NCBI GenBank assembly: GCA_900708905.1
Contig: CAADRB010000010.1
Coordinates: forward strand, 963,071-1,027,070
Reading direction: 5' to 3'
Length of the DNA: 64,000 nt
From: Hymenolepis diminuta
Taxonomy: Eukaryota > Platyhelminthes > Cestoda > Cyclophyllidea > Hymenolepididae
The translations under genes and the position numbers were made by a program. Below, in pieces: positions 21,955 through 33,900 of the stretch. Below the pieces are notes generated by a model. The model searched no databases. It was not told the DNA's origin and saw only the letters and a list, made by a program, of their open reading frames with translations. Every line of letters starts with the position of its first letter. Position 1 is the stretch's first letter.

Positions 21955-24900
21955 ATGGATCCCTCCGAAGAGCATCCCGAAAAACCGAAGAAAAAATTCC
22001 GTGAAATAGTTAGGAAATATTTGGTGGATTCTGATTCTGTAGACGAGAAGGAGTGCCATGGGATCTCTTTATCGCCTAGACGTGATTACCATTTTCAATG
22101 GAGTGAAGAAGTGATTTTCTCACCAGAACTTGTCAATTCTGAACCTCCAACTCCCCGTTCTGAATTCTCTGATGAGGAGTTTATTGATGAATACAAAGAA
22201 AATTTTGATCAAATTCCAATTCTTGATCGATGTGCATATGATTCAGATGATGGTAATTCTGATGAGGATGATTCTGATGCTATGAGTGAGGCTTCAGATG
22301 AATCAAGTTGTTCTGAAGCCAGCAGCGCCTCTAAGTATCGATATACCAAGCGGTCTAGATCTCGAAATAGATCAGAATCTCCAGGGAGACGCTGGAGAGT
22401 CACAAATCCCACTCCTGGTACTCTTGTTTGGGCCCTCCTTCCAGCTCAGTACGGAACCCCTTGGTGGCCCGCAGTTGTAATTGATAAAACTGCTGTTCTC
22501 ATAAAAACGAAGAAGGGTGATGAGGTTGTAGCCTATCGGATATTACTTGTATGTCCTCCCAACCACCTCGCATTTCACGGATCATTCTATGTTAAGGATA
22601 GAAATTTGCGTGCTCTCAAGACTCAACAAGATTTTGATGACTTTATGAAAGCTTCTGTTAGCGTATCCCACAAACAGTTGTATCGGATATCCCAATTTCA
22701 AGTTCCTGTTCTGCAGGAAGCCTATTGGAATAGTGCGAAGCGAATATATTTCCTTGTGGAGCAATTGACCGCATCAAGTCTTGCTGAACGAATGCTTCAG
22801 CTAGGATTATCGCTGCCGGAATATCAGAAAGTTTGGGAGGAAGAGGACGCTAAACGATCGGAAGTTCTCATTCCCCTTGAAAATGCCTCACAGAGAAATG
22901 AAATCGCTCGAATCAAAACTCTTAGCGGACATCAGGTTAGTGTTGATGTTTAGAGTGGTCATTAATATTAATACTTTCCAAAACTTATTATGAGATTTAA
23001 AATTGAGATTCTTTGGGTATATTTAGTGCGTTTGTCGTTGGTTTCAAATCCTTCATATAGTGCAATAAACACATTTCTACTATGTATCCTGCACAAACTT
23101 GTCCATCTAATGAATTTGTTTTTGAAAATTAATCCCATTAGATAATCTGTGTGATCCGTACTAACTGATAATGACTTGTCATTTCCGATCACAAATGTTT
23201 ACCACATATCTCCCGATTTTGTAATTCAATGCACAACTAGTTATTGATTGGCGGTCTTTTACGTTGGTCTGTGAGATTATAGGTTTCGGGTTTGATGTCT
23301 ATTGGTGTACATTCACATCGGTTAAGTCTGGCTAATACGAGAGATGGTCGAATTCGAGTTTCGTACACTCTTACCCAAGAATAGTGTTGAAAAAAGGCTT
23401 TCTTAAATGAGTCGGCGAGTTATCATTCATGAAGGAGGAAACAGAAGTTAAGTTTAAGAGTTACTCAATTCCTTTTCGTTATCTTTTTTCGTTAGCCCAC
23501 TAATATTAATCAAAATAGCATATAATTTAATCAACTTAAAAATTTTATTCTTTAAAGCTGCTTGGAGTTCGGCGTAGAGTTTTGATTTGATACGACGTGA
23601 TGAAATATATCTCAAAGCCAATCCTTAGGTCACCCCTCTTGTAGTAAGGCAAAATCTACCGGTTGCTCTCTAATTTTATGGTTTAAAAATAGAGAATATC
23701 TAACCTACTTTGTTGATTGTCAGTGGTTTACATATCTGTAACCTCAGGTGTGTAACCTTGTGATGAGAATAATGGTTGGAACGTGTTGATTAACGAAATA
23801 CTTTTTCCAAAAATGTAGACTGTAGAATATTTTTCTCAAGATGTTAAATAGGCCTCTTTGCTGCAATCGGTCATCTACTAAGGTAAAGGTTGTGAGATCA
23901 ATACTCATCGGTGCACATCCAGTAATGTGATGATCATCCGCACTGGGTCAACAAGAGGCGGTAAAATGCTTTTTTTTCTTAGAATGACGATCTAGAATGC
24001 TTTACCTTTGTCCAAGTTAAGTGTTTTTAGCTTTTCTTTTAATGGGCTTCGAAAGTTTTTTCTTTGGCAGTTAATAAGCACTCACTGCCACCCAGTAGTT
24101 TGATAATCCATAAGACCGACTCTACTTAGAAAAAAATCTTTTCTAATTAGTCAGTTTTCTTTCATGCAGGTAACTACTCTTCCTCGAAATGGATATGCCT
24201 ATGAAGATCTACTCCACGTATTTGCTGGACGCTCATCAGCTATGTACATATGTTCCGAGTGTTTCGAACCCGGTTGGTATGAAAAGAAGCAACCCAAACG
24301 TGATGATGGTGGTGATGAAAATGACCAACCTCCTCAATCAACCAACGAGAACAACAATAATGTAAATGATAACAAAGATTTGAAAACTTCTGGCCCCCTG
24401 ACAAATGATCACGTCAAAACATATTCAAAGACTCAGGCGACTATTGCAAGGTCTCTGGCTAAATCCGACCTTAGTCTCTGCAATAGGCTTCTTGTTAAGT
24501 GCTCAAATAATTGCCCCCGGTTTATTCATGAGTCCTGTTTCTTACAAAATGAGTCAAGTGAGGAGGTGTTTTGCCGATTTTGTACTGTACAGGTTAACCA
24601 GTGTTCCCACTGTCTCGTAAGAATTCTATAATTTTGTCCACTTAAGCTCTTATGAAATCACATTTACGATATCCGTTGCATTTTAGGAGGTAGAACCGAT
24701 TTCCAATGGTAAAGTTGACAACAGTGTCTTAGGAATCTGCTCACGGAGTACGTGTTTCAGACGTATACATCGGAATACTTGTCTCCGACTACCGATGTAC
24801 GAGTACTTGGCTCGAGAAGGTCGGCGAGATGAATTCATTTGTCCTGCACATTCCTGCCTGACTTGTTATGTGGAAAAACGTGGAATGTGGTCCTATGCGA

Positions 24901-27900
24901 CTAAATTTTTTATCTCGTGCGCTCTCTGTCCATCTGTTTATCACTCGGATGAGTGGTGTATTCCGGCTGGATCTATCTGGGTTAGTTTGTCCCCCATCTT
25001 ATCAGTTTTTAAATCGAAGATTAGCCACGTTTCTCACTACATCAAAAGTAATGTTCCGTTTAGGATCAGGCTTTGTTCGATTAGACCTGACCAACATACT
25101 GTGCTATTACTATAATATTTTAAGAAAATTGTTATTTTAGTACTTGGTTGTGAATTTAGAGCAATAAATGGATGAGAAACATAACATTAATAGTTAATTA
25201 CTGCAATATGAGGCAATCATCACATTAGATATGCTTACTTAGCTTTTCGCACTTTTTTAAATACTGCTGCTCACAGTAAGACAGAAAGTGTATAATTGTG
25301 GGAAATAGCTGTAATCGATTAACGGAAAGTCTAGTAAATGATAATCTGGAGGGGATAGAAAAGATGGTGAGAGAAAGCGTCAAGGTATTAAAGAGTCTTA
25401 CTTCATTAATTTTTTTATTCGGGTTGCGAATATTTAAGAATTGGGTAGTTCACGTTCCAAACTTCGCGGCTGTTTGTCTCAAGGATCAGATTAGTAATCG
25501 TTGAAAACGATTCCATAGCCTCCTGATTTTGTCTTCAAAGTTTATTATTAAGTTCACTTAATCAGCGGAAAGTTCATTAATGCTAATTAGACAGGGGAGA
25601 GGTGGGTGAAATTAGGATATTTCGGTTCTGAAAAGCAAAGAAGGAATTCGAACAGTAATTAATTAATCTTTGTCCTTTAAAATCTGCATCTGAAATATCT
25701 GAGAATTTTTTGTTTCGTTTTAGACTCATTTTTGAAGAATTTTCGCACTGCACTTTACCTTTTTGTGGACATATGTTTTCATTAATAAGCATTTCATTAA
25801 TTACATATATCACAAACTTGCTCTATTTTTTTTTGATGGCAGAAGAAAACCTACATTAGGTATTGTATACGTTTAAAAATAGGGTAGTGAAACCAATCTC
25901 ATCTTCGCTGCAAAAATGTGCTTAGTTTCTACCACTAGAATTGCACTGATTTCCGATTGTTGTTGTTGAATTCTTATTATTAAGAAATCCTATTTTTCCA
26001 TTCTCACTTAGACCATTATCATTCGGTATGAACTTTCATTCCACTGTGTACTAAAATGTTTCATCTCATGACTCCTATTCTGGCTGAATGAGCTGAGGTT
26101 ACCTCGTCTTTTTTCTCACTAACAGAAAAGATGGGTAGTGAACTTCGAGCTGAATCATTCCTAGCATTCATTTCGTATATTTAGAAACAAATGCTGGTTT
26201 AGAGGTGCATTAGTAGCTTTCTTATAAGCATGAGATGTTTTAGTTCCATTAAAAAATTAGGCAATTACATCTCATATTATGAAGGAAACTACATTATAAA
26301 AGAGAAAGAACTATTCCAGATCTTATTGGGACATTTATTATGGCCATATATATATAGGTTACTGTTAACAGATAAGATGATCACTTTAATGGTGATGCTC
26401 TGATGTAATACGGGCTTCGACATTTGGGTAGAAAGGAAGTATCCTACGTCTACTTGCATTAAGGTATCCAATCGCACTTTTCCGAGATTACTACTTATTT
26501 TGATTTAGTAGAATAGAATATATAGCTTTGTTAGCCACCCATTTGTTAACACTTTTCATTTCTACTTACTGAATTTAAGTAGACTTAAATAAAAACTTTT
26601 TCATTGACAGCTTTCTCGGTACTGGATTATATGCCCACGGCATGCACTGGCTCGTCCACCTAAGTGCTTATTTAAAATAACATCTTCCCAACCTCCGACT
26701 CCCGACAGTGCTGTTGCAGAGAATGATTGCAAAGACCCCAATCTTTATGAACAACCGGCACTTCGAAAAGTTATTGTTTCTGATACGGAGCTGTCCATTC
26801 TTAAATACTTCCTCCGTCCTGCTAATACTGCTTGGTGTGTTATCTGTGGCAAAGAGGGGGAACTTGTTTGTTGTGAGGGTTGTCCAAATGCTTTCCACGA
26901 AGACTGTCTTAGTGAGGCGAGTTCTATTTGTCTCAACCACAATTTCTTTTATAATATACGTAAATGGTACTAGTTCGATCTGGAAATTAAAACCCTTTTA
27001 GGTTGAAGAAAATTACTGTTTTCGTTCTCTTTCTTTTTTTCTTGTTCTGCCATTCTTTTTTAACATTTTAGGTACTGGTTAAGATTTACCATCTATAATA
27101 CCTACAAACTGTGATGTTTTTCCTGAATATATGACTGGAAATCGGGTTGTATTTGACCCTAATTTATCCAGAACCGGGTCAGACATTGAAATCAAAATTT
27201 GAAAGATTGAGACTGAGAATTTCGAGAACCGTTGAGTCTGGTGATCTTCTCTATGACTTAAAAGCTTTTTGTTCCTAGTGCAATTTATATCGCTTGCATG
27301 ACTTCTTGGTTTGTGAATCTTGGATTGCTTCATACGTTAAAGATTTCCCATTATTCGCTATTCAAAGTCTTGCTATGGTCATTTTTTCGCATGCTACTCT
27401 TAGATCTACTAGGGTAGAATATTTAAGCACAAGGACTTCTTTTCATGATCTTTCCCAATTATTTTTTTGTCTCAAAATTCTGGTCCATTTCCCAGTTGCA
27501 TGTTGGGAAAGTTTTTTATCTTCTCCCCTAAAAACTTCAAATAGCCGTTGTCACCGTTGTTTTTTCTCTTTGTACCCCTGAGGAATCTTTCCCCTTCCTT
27601 TTGAGGTTCTGAAAAAGCGGATACAAAAAGCTGTTGAGGACAAATTTGTTGAATTGCATTTCGTTTTGAATAATTTATGAGCATGGTTAATTTCTGTTGA
27701 GATTTTACTTTATGAGTATCATTTCGAATTTTCCGTCAGTGTTAATCTAGCAAGTTGATCTTCCGTGATCTAATACTGTATTTTTTCTAACGATACTAAT
27801 TGTAAAAAAGACGGTCCCGAGTTGTCAACCAAGCCTGAAATTTGTGGTATTTGCGCAGTGTTTTTTTGGTGTAACATGCTCCCTTTTTGGGGGTGGTCGA

Positions 27901-30900
27901 GATAGTTATCTCCCCACATAGCTAATGCAGTTGCTGCATATCCCCTTTGTCGGAAGTTTGAAGGGTTGAAATTCTCCTCCGGATATGTTTTGAATACTCG
28001 AAGCTCTTTTTGTCTAGTGAGAGAGGCTTTGATTTCATCTCAGCTGTCGGTAAATTCGATTTTAACTAACTCCTATTTATATCACCCGCCGTAAACACCG
28101 TTGTTAGCAATCAGCCGCCTATGTTTAGACTTATTGAAGGGTTTTAATTTTTCTGTAACTATTTTGAGCACTGACAATTTTTGGTATTAAATATTGAATT
28201 TCTCTGACGAAGTTTTCTTGAGTGCCTTCAATAATAAGGTTGACATTGCATCTGTTATAGATGAATAATAAAAATGGAATAATTAACAACGTTTTTCGGA
28301 GGTGTACCCGTTTAAAATGAATTTCTAGCAGTAGGGAGATAATATCATGGAGTTTGTCTTATCTTTTATTAGCCAGTCTCAAACAGTGGGGTTGGTCACT
28401 TTGTTCACTGGGTGCGCACTGGTGACATCGAATCCGTGACCTCCGATTTCGCAGGCAAACACGGTAATCACTTCACTAACAGTGCACTTATTATTTATTA
28501 TCTTTCCTATTATAAGTCTTCCGTCCTTCATTTATCTCAGGAGCAGATGTGATACTTTAAATTGAGAATGTGAATCTCTAGTACGGTTTACCCGTGTTTG
28601 AATGTTGATTTTATTTTCTGTCTCCTATTCGAACCCGTATCGACAGTTACATTTATGAAGCATGTTTTTCATTCAAGTTTTAAAGGACAAGAAGAATTTT
28701 TCTCCAAGTAACTCTCATTTTCATTGGAATGTCGTAATTTTAACGAACTCCTGCTGTCCGATGGGACCGTAATGGACTCGATTGTTACCCCACCAATACA
28801 TTAAGTTGTCCACCTTTTCCATTCAATTTATTTCGTCTCTTATACTTGAAATATTTTAAGTATGTTTGATTGTAGAGGAAATAAAAAAAGCCACGTCGAA
28901 CTTGGCTGGCATTTCTTGAGATAATGCCCTAGATAAATCTAAGACCGTATTAAAGTAGGAATTTGAGATGACCATATAACCATCTCTCTCTCTCTCCTTT
29001 TAATTGGTTATTTTTTAGCATTACAAATTTCAGTCGTATGATGGCTGAGAAGCGAAGCCAAATGCCCTCCTCGCAGTTGACTGTTATGCGCGAACCTTTG
29101 AACTCGCGTTGAAATTGCCTCCCCCTTTGTAACACCTAATTTCTCTGTGTCCAGTCGGTTGGCGAGCAACAGTCCTCTGTTCCACACTTTGATCTCTATA
29201 TCTCCCTATCACATCTACCATATCTTTGGAAGAGACCAGTTGGTCGCTCCTCTCCCCCCTCCCCTCTCCCCCTTTACTTCAATTAGGGAAGATCTGGTGT
29301 CTAGATGTGGAAAGGAGGGGGTGAGAGAGGAGGGAGATATCAAGTAATTACAGTTCGAAATTTGACTAAATGTTTATCTACTACTATATTCTCATGTCCG
29401 TAAGTCCTCGAAAATTTTTTTTTGAAGGAGAAAATTCATCTTGAGCCCATTTTGAAAGCGTTAGCGACATTTGACTTGGTAGGGGTAGACATTCTGGAGC
29501 CTCTCTGCTACTCCAGAGAGAGTACTCCCAGAATTTACCAATGCGATCAGTTATTCCGTTTACTATATGTACACGGCGTTGAACATCCATCTCATAATTC
29601 TTGACTTAACAGATGTGCACATTGAGCACTACGCCCGAGTAGTTCACCTGTGAAGAATCGTCACTTGTGGTAACTACTGTTAGCTCTAAGAAAGGTACAG
29701 GTAATACTATATTATCTCTTATGCATATCCTAGGCCTTTCATTTTATTTAGTCCATCTAAACAAAGGTCTTATCTAAGCTTGGTTTTAGACATGGGGCAC
29801 AGATTTTAACAAAACATCTGCTCAGAAAGAAATTGCATCTTGACATTTCGGTCTTGAAACAATGATTTATGTATAGTTCTTTGTCCTTCAAAACCAAATT
29901 CCTTGAGATTTTGAGAACGTTCGGCTGGAGTTTAGATTTCATGGCAAGTAGGTAGCTGTTGGCTTCCAAGCGGAAAGGTTTGCATTCATTTGCATTTTCT
30001 TGATTTCATTTGGTTTCAATTCGTCTGACTGGAGAAGAAAGCGAATTCTTGAATCGACTGATTTTAAAGATCTTCGGGCATGGGGGAGTGAGATTTCTTC
30101 TAATGGCCAAGATAATAGGATGATATTAGCTAACAACTTTAATACAGTAGAATTCACTCAAGGTTAATGCTAATCGTAATCGGATTTAAAATACTTAAAA
30201 AAATGAATGTGTATTTAGATTCGATCCTAGGTAAACTCAGTGAATGAGGAAACCCTATGTTCGTGCTCTACAGCAAAAGATAAACGAACTTTGTTATCAC
30301 TAGCCTTCCGTTCAGTACACGTCTGGCAAGTTAGAGATCACGGTATGAATTTTGGAGGCATTGTTTAAATTCTTTGTTTTGAGATAATGTCAGTTCCTCC
30401 GTAATTTTACCCTTGGTATTTTGATCAAATCCTCCATTACGAAAAATTTAATCAACAACCTGTAGTTTTTTTCGGTGCATTTCAAAATGTTCTCCTACAG
30501 CCAAAAGTTTCTGCGTCTTTGTATATTTTTTGGAGGTTTGAATTTTTTGCACCAAAAGTTGGAAGACTTTTCACTCCCAATTTATAATTATGCGTTTTTT
30601 ATTTGATCCATTCTTCGAAACTCTACCTTCTTACGTCAAGAGTTAGACAACTTGAGTGGATTGCAAGATCAGTATTCATATCTTATAGCGTTCACACGAA
30701 GCGTTATGGAGTGCATGCTTCCACTTTCCGTCGCGTCATTTACCAGTCATGGGTTTTGTGTAATAGATTTTTTTTTCCTTTCAACTTCACAAAATTTATG
30801 ATAAATTGGATTATGGTGCAATAATACTTAACTTAATTAAAAATTAGAACATGTTGAAAGGGACAGGATATTAGATCGAGTGAATTTTTCTCGACTTGAG

Positions 30901-33900
30901 TATTTTCTTCTTGATTTTAACTGTTAATTGATCAAAGAAACTGCTCTTCCAAATCGCAGCCAAGTAAATGCCAAACGTAATAAACTCTGGTGATGATATT
31001 ATAATGAAAGTAATACTATTCCGTATTTTTTAAATGACCTAAAAGAAATTGTCTTGGAGTCAACCTCTACACAAATGAAAATCCAATAAATTCATTTAGT
31101 TTTATCACTATTTGTCTCTTTCTCCTAAGTTTATGTGTTTATTATACGATAGTAACTTGAGTTCATTCCGAAATAGCTTGTCTCTCAAGGGTAAGGCACA
31201 AGCGGCCCTTCTAATCGTCCATTGGGTGTAGCGAACGGTTTCAAACCGCTTACATAATCGATTTCGTCTGGTTGAATAGTTCATATTCTTCCCCCAGTGA
31301 CCACTGTGACTAGTAAATCGAAAGTCTAAATACGGGTGAGTGTCATATCCGTACCTTCAGACGTGGCTTTTAAAACCGTTATTACCCTTTAAATAGCTTG
31401 ATTTGTTTAGTTTCAGAATATCTGTTAATATTCTCGAATTTTTTTCTGACTTCCTTAAGTAATATGGATGATAGAGATATATTCTCAATCCCTCTCTTTG
31501 AGAGTTATGAGGACATCCCGGGATGCTGCTTTCATTGCTGAGTTTTAGGGTCTAAGAGTCACTTTCCATCTTTTTCCGTCTCATGCATTTGTTTACTTAT
31601 TACCCAAATTAAATGATTTGGCACTCTTCTCGGATAGTAAGTGTATTTGAATGCTTCACATGTTATTGCATCACTAAGAAGATTCCATTTTCATGCCTCA
31701 AGAGGGATTTTGACTTGTGAGGTTGATGTAAGGACTTCATTACGATTATCATGAGTGCTTTGGTGGTGTTTAATAAGCAGTGAAAGTGTGAGAGTGAAAT
31801 TTGTTAATAAAACTTAGATTAATTGACACAGAGTATATTGACCAATCAAATAAAGTGAGGGTACTCCAGGTCCTAGTTAATGTTAGATGAGTTTATTATT
31901 ATGTTCTTCATGTTACGGCGTTCTGTAGTCCTCAAACGATTCGGCATTGAACCCCATAGATAGGCATTCAATAATGATTTCCAACTAACAGAAGTGCATT
32001 GTCTAACTTATTTTGAGGATAAGCTTTGTTGAAAGGCTGATCCCATCATTTTGTTTTTTTTTCTCAGTTTCGTGAGTTATCATTTAGCAGTCGATCGTCT
32101 CTTACAAGAGTGATTTCCAAATGATCTTACTTTCCACCTTAGTTGTAGCAGATTTCGTCAAAATGATACCGTTATCGAGTTTTTGCGGTTGGATAACTAG
32201 TTTTCAGCCTTTTTTCCAAGTGATCTAATCGTATAGAAAAGTACCGAATGGTTATCGGTAGGTCTTTAGATGTGACTTTTAAACCTATGATTAACTATTG
32301 AACTTCTGAGTTCACCAAATTTCAAAGACAATTCACAATCTTTTCATAATCTTTCCGAATTTCCTTAAATTCTATGTCTACCTCTGTTGTCCTTTCACTT
32401 AAGTGGAAGAGATGACTTGAAAGATCGATTTCCTGCCAGTTAAGGGGTTATCTTAGCATATTACTTCAATTTTTGATTTCCCTAATCCGCCAATCATTTT
32501 TCACTTATTTCCGTCTCCTGTTTAAGCTTAATTTATTGCATAATTTAGGATGGTGTTTTATTTTCTCCGATAGCGATAACATTCCATTGCGTCAAAAATT
32601 TCTGCACTTAAGAAAAGTTTTGCATGGTTTGTGTGGGATTTAAGCCATTTATCAAACTTATCACGAGCACTTTCGGTGATGCCTATTATAAATAGTGAAA
32701 GTGGGAAATTGAAATTCTTAAACACGATCTAGATGCAATTTTCTAGGGCATAATGATTTGTCGAAGAAAGTGAGATGCTTCAATTTACCATTTTACTCAT
32801 CGTGTTAGATCTTCATTTAAATCCTTCCACTAAGCATGCGGCTTGATTTCTTTGTTCATCACACGAAGGTGTCTTAAGTAACTTATCTTGGAGATAAGGT
32901 CTGTAAAAATTAGTGGTCAATAAACCTATCTGTTGCCATCACTCTTGGTCTTCTCTTCGATTTACAGGCTATCAGGATAGCGACTGATTTATTTTGCTGT
33001 CGATAGTGGCGTCAAATCGATAGCATTGCCGAGATTGACTGAGTAACTCAGTCATCATTCTCCATCCAATAATCAGTTCGATTAGTAAATCAAATTACTG
33101 AATGTTGTATGTCTTCATTGTGTTGCGTCTTCTGTTCAATTTGAATAATATTTATCTCGTGAACTTAATACAATGGTAAGGTAGTCTTGTGTATCAAACG
33201 AACTTTCACTAAGCAATTTTTTTGTTGTGTAGGATGTAGATCATCCATAATAATCATCATGAGTATTTTGGTGGAGCTTGTTAAACAGCGAAAGTGTGAA
33301 AGTGAAAATCGTAAGTACAATTAATGTGAATATAATTAATTTAGGGTGAATTGATTCATCAAAGGCCGTGGTGATGCCAAATGTAGTACAGGGTGCTTAA
33401 GGTACCTGAGCCCACTTATATTTTTGTAATTTTAACCCGATAATAGTTAATGCATTTTTTATATCAGAAGATTTCATGGTAGATACTACTATTGCTAATG
33501 AAATGAAGACGCTGCCATAGTGTCTATAAAAGCGGAACATGGGAATGTAGAAATTGCAAGATTTCTGAAAGTTGGCAGATCTTTCGTTTTCATCATCATG
33601 TCATACCACACCAAACTTATGGCCGCCTCCTTACTACTCACCAGACCTTAATCCTTTGGATTATTAGGTGTGGGGCGGGGCGGGGCGTGGTTGAAAAGGA
33701 AGTTAATAAGCATCACCATAACACCAAATCCTCCTCTCTGATGGAGGCAATAGCCCGAGCAAAGGAGGACATCGATAAAGACTACCTGATCTGATCAAAG
33801 CTTGCAGTCAGTTGCTTTCAGACTCGAATTGAGTGGGTGATGAAAGTCGAAGGAGGATATATAGAATAAAACCTAGGTTAATACTGTGTTTATTTGTTTT

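Noticed and set aside
22209..22412. Minus-strand Ser/Glu-rich ORF
   Set aside because: It is antisense to the acidic Ser-rich N-terminus of NSD exon 1.
28978..28998. CT microsatellite as a functional pyrimidine tract
   Set aside because: It is a short simple repeat with no acceptor AG or exon after it.
33671..33690. GC box or G-quadruplex promoter element (GGGGCGGGGCGGGG)
   Set aside because: It lies inside mariner transposase remains, is copied exactly in the second element, and looks like a local expansion that broke the frame.
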